From Alphaproteobacteria bacterium (GTDB lineage: Bacteria; Pseudomonadota; Alphaproteobacteria; UBA9219), in assembly GCA_028866275.1 (NCBI GenBank), contig JAGWIK010000022.1, forward strand, positions 1 through 32,031: DNA of 32,031 bases, given 5' to 3'. This document shows positions 15,703 to 24,076 of this stretch, one piece after another; positions within the stretch are counted from its first letter, which is position 1, and every line of letters starts with the position of its first letter. Under the pieces are notes generated by a model. The model searched no databases. It had not been told where the DNA came from and was given only the letters and a program-made list of their open reading frames with translations. A program made the position numbers and the translations under genes.

Positions 15703-17456
15703 CCCCTGCTCCCGTGGCCGGACGCCGCTTCTTCGATCAGCATCGACGCGCCCATATTGGCGTCGATGGCATTGCGGCGTATCAAATCGATGATCGACTG
15801 GCGGCGCGGCATATAGATGGTACCGGGCACGTCGACGACCGACGCGCTGACATTCGATACCATCATTTCCGTGATGGCGCGGCGGCTGGCCTGGTCTTCA
15901 GGCGGGAACATGGCCTCCAACGCCAGCGTACGGCCCAGAAAGCCGCTGTGATTGCATAAATCGCAGCCTTCGCGGCGCGCCAGCGCCAGCGGATCGTCTT
16001 TACCGATGCCGATATCCACGCAGCGTTCTTCGCTTTCGAACACCGCGGAGGCTTTTTCCACCCGGTGGCAGGCGGGGCACACTGTTTTGACAAGACGCTG
16101 CGACAGGCTGGCGATCAGGGCGTGGCCCAGAATGTACAAACCGCTGGTGCGGTAGGCGGAGCTGAGAAAGCCGTCGATACGGTCGAGCGTATGCAAGGCG
16201 TCGACGGCGTGAACCGTCGTGATAACGGTATGGCCTGATTCCGTCGCGCGCAGGGCCGCTTCGACCGTGTCGCCGTCGCGCATTTCGCCGACGATGATAA
16301 AATTGGGATCGTGACGCATCAGGGCGCGAATGATGTCGGCGATGTTATTGGCGGAATTGTCGGTGACCGAGGTTTGGTCGACCAGCGGCATGTCATATTC
16401 GACCGGCGCTTCGACCGAATAGACGGCCTTCAGCGAGCGGTCGATTTCCTGAATGATGCCGTAAAGCGTGGTCGATTTACCCGAACCGGTCGGGCCGCTG
16501 ACGATGATCAGGCCGCCTTCCTTGGAATCGGCGGTAATGGCTTTGCGCAATTTGCCGGCCACCACGGGCGCATGCAAAAACAATTCGTCGAAAGAACGCA
16601 AATTTTCGCGGTCGAGCAGACGAAGGGTCAGTTTTTCGCCCGACGGGGCCACCGGCAAGGCGGCGCAACGCACGTCGATCATGCGGCCCTGCCATTCGAA
16701 CGCCAGACGGCCGTCCTGGGGATGCTGGCGATCCGCCGCGTCCATCTTGGCGTCGGTCTTGATGCGGGTCACGATGGGGGCCATGACGCGGTGCGGCACC
16801 AGATGTTTGTAGACAAGGTCGCCGTCGACGCGATAGCGGATCCAGCAGCGCGCGTCGTCTTCCTGCAGCGTCAGATGAATATCCGACGTGCGGCTTTGCA
16901 AGGCTTCGGCCAGAATGTCGTGCACCGCCTGTTCGACCAGCATGGCATCGTCGGGATCGCGCGACAGCCCCGCCAGAATACGCAGCAACCGGTCGCCCGC
17001 CATTTCGCTTTGCTCGCGCATCAGGCGGCCCAGCTCGGCGCGGTCCCATGGCTCGGCCTCGATATTGGCGACATCGTGATTGGCGCGGGCCAGGGATTCG
17101 GAAATGCGCAGCAAATCGGCGTCGTCGACGCGGTCGCCCACAGCGATGCGCAAAGTTCCCTGACGCAGTTCCAGAAGGCAAACCCCCATCGCGGCCTGCA
17201 CGGCGGACGGCACGTAAAGACGCAGGGCCTGCATGGTCAGGTCTTCGTTCTTCTTGCCCCCCGATTTTTTGCGTTCGCGTTCGTTGCCGCCAGCCCCGAA
17301 ACCGTTGCGCCGCAGGATTTCATCGATCGACATGGCGCGTCCGTTGGCGCGGCGCATCGCCTGTTCGGCCAAGGCGAGTTCATAATGCCGCGGCTTGATA
17401 TGCAAAGCCTCGGCCTGTGCGCGCATCATGTCGGAGGTTGTGGTGATCTCGCTCAT
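15699..17456 (-). CDS. Pilus assembly / secretion ATPase, GspE/PilQ (R64-type)-like
   Basis: Hexameric cytoplasmic motor of 585 residues. The Walker A motif GPTGSGKST has Lys327; Asp-box residues lie in the segment between; Walker B VGEMRD has Glu391; the His box has His409 and His416 (GHTVITTVH). A zinc-binding loop has Cys460, Cys463, Cys498 and Cys501 (CPAC, CDLC), typical of assembly ATPases of the GspE/PilB class rather than retraction PilT. The N-terminal about 70 residues are basic and replace the usual MshEN domain in a reduced form. The central N2 domain contains RTSDIHL and WIRYRVDGDL. Ends overlap both neighbours by 4 bp. Retraction would require another ATPase elsewhere. Confidence 0.93.
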   Translation of the reverse strand: MSEITTTSDMMRAQAEALHIKPRHYELALAEQAMRRANGRAMSIDEILRRNGFGAGGNERERKKSGGKKNEDLTMQALRLYVPSAVQAAMGVCLLELRQGTLRIAVGDRVDDADLLRISESLARANHDVANIEAEPWDRAELGRLMREQSEMAGDRLLRILAGLSRDPDDAMLVEQAVHDILAEALQSRTSDIHLTLQEDDARCWIRYRVDGDLVYKHLVPHRVMAPIVTRIKTDAKMDAADRQHPQDGRLAFEWQGRMIDVRCAALPVAPSGEKLTLRLLDRENLRSFDELFLHAPVVAGKLRKAITADSKEGGLIIVSGPTGSGKSTTLYGIIQEIDRSLKAVYSVEAPVEYDMPLVDQTSVTDNSANNIADIIRALMRHDPNFIIVGEMRDGDTVEAALRATESGHTVITTVHAVDALHTLDRIDGFLSSAYRTSGLYILGHALIASLSQRLVKTVCPACHRVEKASAVFESEERCVDIGIGKDDPLALARREGCDLCNHSGFLGRTLALEAMFPPEDQASRRAITEMMVSNVSASVVDVPGTIYMPRRQSIIDLIRRNAIDANMGASMLIEEAASGHGSRG

Positions 17457-18730
17457 TTGACGCCCAGTTTAACCGATCGCGGGGCATTGCCCGAAGACAT
17501 TGCCGACCCGTTCGCAGCATTCTGGGCCGACGACGCGTCGGCTTGCGCCTGCTTGCGCGCAGCATCGACAAGCGACTGCGCCGCTTCCAGAAGAAGCTGC
17601 TTTTTCTTGCCGCCAATATCGACCGTCGCGGCGCGCGCGTTGACGGACAGCAGTTTGGCCTGCTTTGCCCCCAGATCGAATTCCCCGCCTGCCGGCACGA
17701 CGACCGTATCTCCGTCCGGTTTCAGCAAAACAGCGCGATCGCCGACGGTGCCGATAAGATGAAGGGTGCCGTTGTCGGCCGAGGCCGCGGCGGCGGCACT
17801 GCCCAGATCCGCGCTGGAAACCGGCGCAATCTTGCCGGCCATGGCTTTTTCCAGTTCCTGCGCCGAGGGCGGCGGCGGCACGCTGCCATTATTCTTGCCG
17901 CCCTTGTCGGCGACATCGGTCTTGTCGCCCTTGGCCTTGCCGCGAATGGGAATGACGACAAACCCTAACGGCCCGCTGTCGCGAATGATAAGATCCGTCG
18001 AGACGGGGCCTGCGTCTTTGGGTTCCCACAACAACGTCACCGGACAGGATGCGCCGGGCGCGAGTTCCATATTGACGGCGCAGCCTTGATCCAGCCGCTG
18101 CAGCCCGTTATCGGCTTCGATAACATCGATGGAATAAAGCGTGATCGGTTCGGCGCTGTTGTTGACCATCAGGGTAGAGCGCACGATTTTGCCGTCGCCC
18201 ACGGTGACGTCGCCGAAATCGATCGGTTTGATATCCTTGGTGTTGACCGTCAGGCCGGAATCCTTGTTGTCGGCGGCGGTCGAACCGGAGGTTTTACCGG
18301 ACAAATGCGCCCGCGCGATGCGCCCCGCGCCATTATGCGTCATCAGCACATCGACGTTCCACGGCCCGGGGCTGATGGGCGTCACCGAAACTTCGACGCT
18401 GCAACGGCTGGACGGCGCGATTTCGCCTTGCTTGCTGCAATCGTCGGCGGAAGCGGCGGCCGTCACGTTGGCGTCGCCGTTGACGGTGACTTTTTCGATC
18501 TTGACCGTCTGGTTGCTTTCATTGTCGAAAAATACCGAGGTGCGCTTGGCGACGCCGACCGTCGTTTCGCCGATATCGATATCCGGCTTGGGATCGACTT
18601 TGACCGCTTCGTCGCTCGCGCCCGACCCGCCGCCGGGCTGGACAAAGGCGGCATCGCGGGCCTGCGCGCCACAGACGGGCGCAGCGACCATGGATAAAAA
18701 CGCGAGGGCAAGAACAAGGCGGCGCGTCAC
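17453..18730 (-). CDS. Periplasmic pilus protein: two ASH/Ig-like domains plus PilP/GspC-like domain
   Basis: Exported protein of 425 residues. Signal peptide 1-25 ends GAQA. Two similar Ig-like beta-sandwich domains follow (about 50-143 and 163-268): each begins with an I.(I/F)G..TVG pattern and has a Cys pair (DDCSK...SRCSV; QGCAV...ASCPV) like ASH/choice-of-anchor domains. A Pro/Ser/Ala-rich linker leads to about 325-388, LHLIGTVGDRAVLLKPDGDT and following strands, which has the spacing of the PilP/GspC homology-region fold that contacts the secretin N-domains. The last 35 residues are low-complexity. It lies between secretin and ATPase genes with 4-bp overlaps at both ends. I infer that it bridges the secretin and the inner-membrane platform; the Ig-like extension is not a standard part of PilP or GspC. 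Confidence 0.7.
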   Translation of the reverse strand: MTRRLVLALAFLSMVAAPVCGAQARDAAFVQPGGGSGASDEAVKVDPKPDIDIGETTVGVAKRTSVFFDNESNQTVKIEKVTVNGDANVTAAASADDCSKQGEIAPSSRCSVEVSVTPISPGPWNVDVLMTHNGAGRIARAHLSGKTSGSTAADNKDSGLTVNTKDIKPIDFGDVTVGDGKIVRSTLMVNNSAEPITLYSIDVIEADNGLQRLDQGCAVNMELAPGASCPVTLLWEPKDAGPVSTDLIIRDSGPLGFVVIPIRGKAKGDKTDVADKGGKNNGSVPPPPSAQELEKAMAGKIAPVSSADLGSAAAAASADNGTLHLIGTVGDRAVLLKPDGDTVVVPAGGEFDLGAKQAKLLSVNARAATVDIGGKKKQLLLEAAQSLVDAARKQAQADASSAQNAANGSAMSSGNAPRSVKLGVK

Positions 18731-20562
18731 GGCGAGCCTCCATCGGCAGGCGTGCCGTCCGGCTTCAGGAGCTGGTTATAGGCGCGCGAGAAGCCGCGCT
18801 GCATCAGTTGCTGATCCACGGGGGCCTGATCTCCGCCGGACGCAGGCGGTTCGGGCACAGGCGCAGCATTGGGTTCGCTGGCCATAAGTTCGGGCGAAAG
18901 GCTTTGCGGCGCGGCCGATGCCGCGGCAACAGGAATAGCGCGGGCTTGCGGCAGGGCGAGTTTATGCGCACCACGCGCGTCGATCACCACGGCATCGGGC
19001 AAGGGTTCCGCATTTTGTTTTTTCTGGGCTTCTTCAGACGCTTTCTTGTCGGAAAACAGGACAATCGAGGGGCGAACGATAATGACAAGTTCGCGATTCT
19101 GGCGTTGGTTGTCGCCATACATCGGCACCGTGGCGTCGCCGACGGGCAACCCCTGCCCCGCGTCGGTATCGGACGACGCGACCAGCCCCGCCAGCAACAG
19201 GCTGTCGCCCGGGCGCACGCGCAGTACGGTGTTCATGGTTTCGTCGCTGGTTTGCGGCAGGTCGATGGTGCCGCCGGAACTCGAGGTCGGGTTGAGGCTG
19301 ACAAGGTTCTTGAGCGCGATGCCGAGATTGGCGAAAACGACGTCGTTTTCATAACTGCCCGCGACATTGATCGTCAGGCCGGTATCGATGCTGCTGGTGC
19401 TGACGGTGTTGTTGCTGGTGTTGGAATTGTTGCCGCTGCTGGTGCCGCTGACATTGCTGGCCAGCAGCGTGCCGACCTGCGAGATGTAATTGATCGTGCC
19501 GCCGACTTTAAGCTGCGCGCTGGTTCCGGACACAAAGGTAATTTGCGGGTTGCTGATGGTCTGGACGCGCCCCTTGGTCGCCAGAAAGCTCGCCACCGCA
19601 TTGGCGGAGATAATGCCGCTGGTGACGGCGCCGAGGCTCATGCTGCCCGTCGTCGACGCCAGCGAATCCAGCTGGCTGGCTCCCGACAGGGTCAGCCCCT
19701 TGGTGATGGTTGAATTGCTGAGCTGGCTCCAGTTGATGCCTTCGGCATTTTCGCTGTTAAGCGTGACTTCCCAGATATACATCTGCAAAACGACCAGAGG
19801 GCGTCCGGTGCGCAATTGCGACAGATACTGGCTGACGCGGTCTTCGCCGTCCACCGTCGTGGTATAGACGATATCGCCGCCCTGCTGATCGACTTGGGCC
19901 TTGCCTTCGCCGATCAGGCTGTTGATAGCTTCGACCATGCTGTTGGAACCGGCGTCGCTGAAAGTCGCGGCGCCCGAAGAACCGGAACTGCTCGAACTGC
20001 CGCTGTTGCTGCTGCTATTGCTGCTGGAGCTGGTCGAGGCCGTAGAAGCGCTGGCTATTTTGGCCACCGGCGGCAGCGCGACGACAAAAGTTTCTTTTTC
20101 CGACAGGTTGATCGAGCCGTGGCGATAATCGCAGAACACTTCGGCGGCATCGCATATTTTTTCGACGACCTGCGGCAATGGGCCGCTGAGATTCATCACC
20201 GTGACCAGCCGCGAGCCCAAAGCCCCCGTGTTCCATGACAACGACACGTCCGTGCCCGCCAAGACCGCCTGCAACGCCGCGGTAATCGGCACGGCGTTAA
20301 GATTGGTGGTGGGGATGATGATGTTGCCGGGCAATTGCTGATTGTCCGACAACCGATGTTCATGCAACGTGGAATCGAGATCGAGCGTCACGATAGCGGG
20401 ATCGCCATCGCCGCGCACGGTTTCGTCTTTATCGGGAACTTCGGCAACCGTCGGGTTGCGGCCCGTGGTGGATTTGGCTTCGGGAATATCCAGATCGGCG
20501 CAGGCAGCGACCCCCAGCACAACCGCCAGAATCATCAGGGATTTAATAACGACTTTCGCCAC
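18727..20562 (-). CDS. Outer-membrane secretin, lipoprotein, type IVb pilus PilN-like
   Basis: Forms the outer-membrane channel of the pilus or secretion machine. I choose the GTG at 20562 because GGAAGGA lies about 9 bases before it and the product then begins VAKVVIKSLMILAVVLGVAAC, a lipoprotein signal with the lipobox Cys at residue 21; an upstream ATG (20631) would bury the signal. The 611-residue protein has an STN/N0-like domain (about 70-165), a Ser/Gly/Asn-rich linker (about 170-205), an N-domain (210-290) with GRPLVVLQMYIWEV, and the C-terminal secretin domain (about 325-500) with SNPQITFVSG and RVRPGDSLLLAGLV. A Pro/Ala-rich tail follows. The lipoprotein start and layout match R64 PilN / BfpB secretins. 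It is the first gene of the cluster. Confidence 0.9.
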   Translation of the reverse strand: MAKVVIKSLMILAVVLGVAACADLDIPEAKSTTGRNPTVAEVPDKDETVRGDGDPAIVTLDLDSTLHEHRLSDNQQLPGNIIIPTTNLNAVPITAALQAVLAGTDVSLSWNTGALGSRLVTVMNLSGPLPQVVEKICDAAEVFCDYRHGSINLSEKETFVVALPPVAKIASASTASTSSSSNSSSNSGSSSSSGSSGAATFSDAGSNSMVEAINSLIGEGKAQVDQQGGDIVYTTTVDGEDRVSQYLSQLRTGRPLVVLQMYIWEVTLNSENAEGINWSQLSNSTITKGLTLSGASQLDSLASTTGSMSLGAVTSGIISANAVASFLATKGRVQTISNPQITFVSGTSAQLKVGGTINYISQVGTLLASNVSGTSSGNNSNTSNNTVSTSSIDTGLTINVAGSYENDVVFANLGIALKNLVSLNPTSSSGGTIDLPQTSDETMNTVLRVRPGDSLLLAGLVASSDTDAGQGLPVGDATVPMYGDNQRQNRELVIIVRPSIVLFSDKKASEEAQKKQNAEPLPDAVVIDARGAHKLALPQARAIPVAAASAAPQSLSPELMASEPNAAPVPEPPASGGDQAPVDQQLMQRGFSRAYNQLLKPDGTPADGGSP

Positions 20563-20852
20563 GCGTTGGATTCCTTCCAGCGACAAAAAACACGCGCCCG
20601 AATCCAACTTTAAACTTGGTTTCAGCCGCATTAACTAATTTGCGAAATTCAGGTTTATTTTTGGTTAACTTGTTTAAACATCTGGAGATTGTTTCGGCTT
20701 CGGATCAAAGCATGCAAAATTTTGTTAACCCGTATTTAAGTAAAAAAAATTATAGTAAGAAAACAGAGATTGAGATTCGCCGCGAGACTGAATGCCCCAA
20801 GTGAGTTGATATCCATTGTCAGGGACGTTTTTTAAGAGGAGACAATATTATT
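20563..20852. other. AT-rich divergent intergenic region of the pilus operon
   Basis: This 290-bp stretch separates the secretin gene (minus) from the unknown gene at 20853 (plus). It is clearly more AT-rich than the flanking genes and holds several TTAA boxes, a CAAAATTTTG palindrome (20715-20724), the near-palindrome CCAACTTTAAACTTGG (20604-20619) and a TTAA-N7-TTAA site listed separately. A 62-codon open frame (20616-20804) has no ribosome site or family features and is not called. I take the stretch to be a bidirectional promoter. Confidence 0.6.
20725..20739. promoter_or_regulatory. CtrA-type binding site (TTAA-N7-TTAA)
   Basis: TTAACCCGTATTTAA matches exactly the full CtrA consensus of two TTAA boxes with a 7-base spacer. 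It lies 163 bp before the secretin start and 114 bp before the divergent gene. CtrA controls flagella, pili and cell-cycle genes in Alphaproteobacteria. The AT-rich setting raises the chance of a random match. Confidence 0.45.
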
Positions 20853-21521
20853 ATGTTACACGCCCAGAACGATGACCGCATGCGCCTTGCGCCGGATGAA
20901 GCCGAAGGGCTGCGCGCTGCAGCAGGACTCTCTGGATATCAGCCACGCAACCCCAACCGCGCGGCGCTTAATAACAAGGAAGTGCCCTCCCTCGCGGACA
21001 GGATGAAAAGCGACGGTTATACCAGCGAAATTCCTCTCTTGGGCCCGAATGCGACGCATCGCGCAACAGGCTGGGATCCGGCCAATAAAAACGTTCTGGT
21101 TTTCGAGGCTGATTATGCAGTCAAGGCGGATAGACGCATAAAGGTAGCACCCGGTCAGGATATACCCGAAGGCACGGAATCGGTATTAGAAAAAGTCACC
21201 TATCGCATGGCCCCCGACGATTTCGCCAATGCGGCCATGACGATCATCAGCAACTTTGACGAAGCACGGAAGAAGGCAGCCGAACTTGATCACATTCTGG
21301 GCAAAGTGGCGCAACATCCCGGTTCGCAAATTCCCGCCCAGATTTCCAGCCTGCAGAAAGAGCTGGATCGTATTGTCGTCTTTGCGGACAATAAAAAGCC
21401 CCATCTGTTAAGCGACAAGACCAGAAGCAGATATGGTGCGCTGTACCCCGCGAAAAGCTCCCAGACGCTGCAACAGAGAACGACAGCGCCCCGAACGGCG
21501 GCGGGCATGGCCCCGACCTGA
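20853..21521 (+). CDS. Conserved-looking cytoplasmic protein of unknown function
   Basis: I do not recognise this 222-residue product. It has no signal peptide or membrane segment. Residues about 75-125 (NKNVLVFEADYAVKADRRIKV, then EGTESVLEKVTYRMAP) look beta-rich; residues 125-180 (DDFANAAMTIISNFDEARKKAAELDHI, then QISSLQKELDRIVVF) look helical and coiled-coil-like. The last 35 residues are basic and rich in Ser, Thr, Gln and Ala, likely disordered. GAGGAGA lies about 10 bases before the ATG. It is divergent from the pilus operon and shares its promoter region, so it may be co-regulated, but nothing else ties it to the pilus. A terminator follows. Confidence 0.7.
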   Translation: MLHAQNDDRMRLAPDEAEGLRAAAGLSGYQPRNPNRAALNNKEVPSLADRMKSDGYTSEIPLLGPNATHRATGWDPANKNVLVFEADYAVKADRRIKVAPGQDIPEGTESVLEKVTYRMAPDDFANAAMTIISNFDEARKKAAELDHILGKVAQHPGSQIPAQISSLQKELDRIVVFADNKKPHLLSDKTRSRYGALYPAKSSQTLQQRTTAPRTAAGMAPT

Positions 21522-21555
21522 CCCATTGCCCAAAAAATAAAACCGGCTAGGCTGG

Positions 21556-21586
21556 GAGGGCGCTGTTCTCCCGCCCTCAGTTTTTT
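21556..21586 (+). terminator. Rho-independent terminator abutting the next start codon
   Basis: A GAGGGCG stem (21556-21562) pairs with CGCCCTC (21572-21578) around a 9-base loop and is followed by AG and six T (21581-21586). It ends the transcript of the unknown gene at 20853. The ATG of the transporter gene begins at the next base, so the hairpin occupies its ribosome-binding region. Confidence 0.7.
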
Positions 21587-22468
21587 ATGCATCCCTCGCT
21601 TCCCGGTATTTTGTTCAGCCTCGCGACCGGTTTCGCGATCGCGTGTTATTACACGCTCAATAAAAAAGTCACCCATGCGGGCAGCCCGCTGCAGATTATT
21701 TTCTGGATCTTCGCCGCGCATCTGCCGCCGCTGGCGATATGGGCCGCGCTGGCATGGCCTTTATCCTTCGACCGGTTTTACTTTTTGCCGGGGCTTGGCG
21801 TTCTGGCGCTGACGATATCGGGCAATCTGTTCGCCATTCGCGCTTTGTCATTGTCTCCTTTCAGCCTGATGATTCCCGTCATGAGCCTGAGCCCCGTCTT
21901 CACCAGCATGATCGGCATTCCGTTGCTGCAGGAATGGCCGTCATCGTCGCAATGGGCGGGCATCATCATGGCCGTATTCGGCGTGTTGTGGCTTTACGCC
22001 CCGCCTGAACAGCCGTGGAATATTTTTTCGTTCTGGCCGCAGTTTTTCCGCGAACGCGGCGCGGCCAGCATGGCGTTGTCGGCTTTATCGTGGTCGGTCT
22101 CGGCGCCGATGGACAGGCTGGCGCTGCGCCACGCCTCGCCGCCTTTTCATGCCTTGTTCGTGTTCAGCGGCTTGGTGATTTTTCTGTTTATCTGGCTGAC
22201 GCTGCGCGGCGAATGGAAAAACGCGCCCATCGCGCCGTCTTTCCGCGGTCTGATGCTGGCCACCGGCGCGGCCGGCGCGTCTGCCGACATGCTGCAATTG
22301 TTTTCGCTGCAACATATCGACGCCGGGCCGTTCGAGGCGATCAAGCGCGTCACCAGCCAGGTGATCGCGCTGATCATCGCCTATTTCCTGTTCGGCGAAC
22401 GCCTGACCACCCCGCGCATGATCGGCATAGGCATCATATGCATCGGCGTGCCGATGATCGTTCTGTAA
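21587..22468 (+). CDS. EamA/DMT-family membrane transporter
   Basis: Inner-membrane protein of 293 residues with about ten hydrophobic helices in two repeated halves, the layout of the drug/metabolite transporter superfamily. The first helix begins at residue 5 (LPGILFSLATGFAIACYYTLNKK), and the second half ends with RVTSQVIALIIAYFLFGERLTTPRMIGIG in outline, matching the conserved EamA end where a FGE.L motif precedes the last helix. The substrate is not predictable; relatives export amino acids, metabolites or drugs. The ATG at 21587 must be close to correct because the first helix starts almost at once, yet there is no Shine-Dalgarno sequence. It is convergent with the mannitol dehydrogenase-like genes, 12 bp away. 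Confidence 0.85.
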   Translation: MHPSLPGILFSLATGFAIACYYTLNKKVTHAGSPLQIIFWIFAAHLPPLAIWAALAWPLSFDRFYFLPGLGVLALTISGNLFAIRALSLSPFSLMIPVMSLSPVFTSMIGIPLLQEWPSSSQWAGIIMAVFGVLWLYAPPEQPWNIFSFWPQFFRERGAASMALSALSWSVSAPMDRLALRHASPPFHALFVFSGLVIFLFIWLTLRGEWKNAPIAPSFRGLMLATGAAGASADMLQLFSLQHIDAGPFEAIKRVTSQVIALIIAYFLFGERLTTPRMIGIGIICIGVPMIVL

Positions 22469-22480
22469 AGCTCGAGAAAG

Positions 22481-24001
22481 TCAGAACGACAATTCCGCCG
22501 CCGCCTTTTCCAGAGTCGCAAGACTGCCGATTTCATAAAGCGAAGCCAGATGTTTGGCCAGCGGCTTGGTCAATCGTTCGTCATGCCGCAAATCGCCGAA
22601 CAACTGGTCGATCGACAGCAAGGGCATGGGGTCGGAACCGCCCTCGATCGCTTTTGCTTTCAGCAAATCCGCCAAGGGATGGCGAACCTTGAATGCGGCG
22701 CCTTTTTCGTCGACGCCGCGCGCGCGCCGCAGCCACCCCGCCAAGGCCAGCGACAGCAGATCGACGCTCTGCCCCGCCTTGAGCCGGTCGCCGATGGATG
22801 CCAGAACAGTGTTCAGCGGCGCGTCGGTCGCGACCCGTTCGACCGTATCCTTGATGGCGGGATTGGCAAAACGCGCAATCAGCTTTTTCTTGTAAGCAGG
22901 CAAATCGATGCCGGGCACGGGGGCCAAGGTCGGGCCGGTTTCGCGATCCATCAACGCGGCCATGAAGCGCTGGAACAGCGGATTGGCCATCGTTTCGTCG
23001 ATCGTGACGTAACCCGCCATATCGCCAAGGCAGGCGATGGCCGAATGGCTGGCGTTCAGCAGGCGCAGCTTCATCACTTCATAGGGAGTCACGTCGGGCA
23101 CGAATTGCGCGCCGACTTTTTCCCATGCCGGGCGGCCGGCCACGAATTTGTCTTCGATCACCCATTGCGTGAAGGATTCGCACACGACCGGCCATTCGTC
23201 GGCCAGCCCGTATTGCGTTTCCAGATAGGCGATGTCCTGAGGTTTGGTCACCGGCGTGATGCGGTCGACCATCGTGTTGGGAAAAGACGCGTTCTTTTCG
23301 ATCCACGACGCCAGCGCCGGTTCCTGCATCGCGGCCAGCGTCAGCACCGCTTCGCGCAGAACATTGCCGTTATGCTGGATGTTATCACAGCTGAGCGCGG
23401 TAAAAGCGGGGGCGTTGCCGTCGCGGCGGCGGCGATAGGCTTCGACGATGACGCCGATAGCGCTGCGCGGGTTCGATGGCGTCGCCAGATCCTGTTTGAT
23501 CGACGGATGTTCGGGGTCGAGTTTTTTCGTCACGCCGTTCAGGCAGTACCCGTTTTCCGTCACCGTCAGGCTGACGATCTTCGTCGATGCCCTGCCGATG
23601 GCGTCCAACGCCGCCGCCGTGCTTTCTCCGGCGAAAATAATTTCCTTGATCGCGCCGATGACGGCGACATTTTCTTCGTCGCCTTCGCGGTCGACCAGCG
23701 TATACAGGCAATCCTGCGGCTGCAGGCTGTCCTGCATTTTCCTGTCGCCGGGCAAAAGGCCGACGCCGGCGATGCCCCATGCGCGCGCGGCGGCAAAATC
23801 CGCCTGCATCAGGTCATGCGTATAGCGCGCCATATGGGCGCGATGAAACCCACCCAGCCCCAGATGCACGATGCCGCTTTCGATCGCCGCGCGGTCATAG
23901 GCGGGACGTTTTACCCGAACGTCGATTTGGGGCAGGTTGCCTTGAGTCAATTTGACCGCGCTGTCTTTCAGCGCGACTGAGGCGTTGCGGGGTGCGTTCA
24001 T
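22481..24001 (-). CDS. Mannitol dehydrogenase / fructuronate reductase family protein
   Basis: NAD-dependent polyol or uronate oxidoreductase of 506 residues. The N-terminal Rossmann part has IVHLGLGGFHRAHMARYTHDLM in outline, with the family's GxGxFHRAH cofactor motif; VTENGYCL and SCDNIQHNG follow as substrate-side signatures. The catalytic signature KLRLLNASHS carries Lys, Asn and His at the family spacing, and the C-terminal helical domain (about 285-500) is complete. I choose the ATG at 24001 because CAGGAG lies 7 bases before it. The family includes mannitol 2-dehydrogenase, D-arabinitol dehydrogenase and UxuB; the substrate cannot be fixed. It is 138 bp downstream of a diverged paralog on the same strand. 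Confidence 0.85.
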   Translation of the reverse strand: MNAPRNASVALKDSAVKLTQGNLPQIDVRVKRPAYDRAAIESGIVHLGLGGFHRAHMARYTHDLMQADFAAARAWGIAGVGLLPGDRKMQDSLQPQDCLYTLVDREGDEENVAVIGAIKEIIFAGESTAAALDAIGRASTKIVSLTVTENGYCLNGVTKKLDPEHPSIKQDLATPSNPRSAIGVIVEAYRRRRDGNAPAFTALSCDNIQHNGNVLREAVLTLAAMQEPALASWIEKNASFPNTMVDRITPVTKPQDIAYLETQYGLADEWPVVCESFTQWVIEDKFVAGRPAWEKVGAQFVPDVTPYEVMKLRLLNASHSAIACLGDMAGYVTIDETMANPLFQRFMAALMDRETGPTLAPVPGIDLPAYKKKLIARFANPAIKDTVERVATDAPLNTVLASIGDRLKAGQSVDLLSLALAGWLRRARGVDEKGAAFKVRHPLADLLKAKAIEGGSDPMPLLSIDQLFGDLRHDERLTKPLAKHLASLYEIGSLATLEKAAAELSF

Positions 24002-24076
24002 AAGAGAACTCCTGTGATAAAGGAACGGGCATTTCCGGTTTTGCAGCGACACTAATCCCGTCCCCGTCCCGCCGTC

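Noticed and set aside
16311-17762. 483-codon open frame on the plus strand opposite the ATPase gene
   Set aside because: It is antisense to intact Walker and zinc motifs and runs into the next gene; its low-complexity composition shows a shadow frame.
20010-20077. Ser/Gly/Asn-rich repeat in the secretin gene considered as a tandem DNA repeat
   Set aside because: The codons vary and no regular DNA unit is visible; it is better explained as a flexible linker between the N0 and later domains.
20616-20804. 62-codon frame in the divergent pilus promoter region
   Set aside because: No ribosome site, AT-rich regulatory DNA containing the CtrA-type site, and no recognisable protein features.
22550-23980. 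476-codon open frame opposite the mannitol dehydrogenase-like gene
   Set aside because: The minus-strand frame has all family motifs and a good ribosome site; this one has none.
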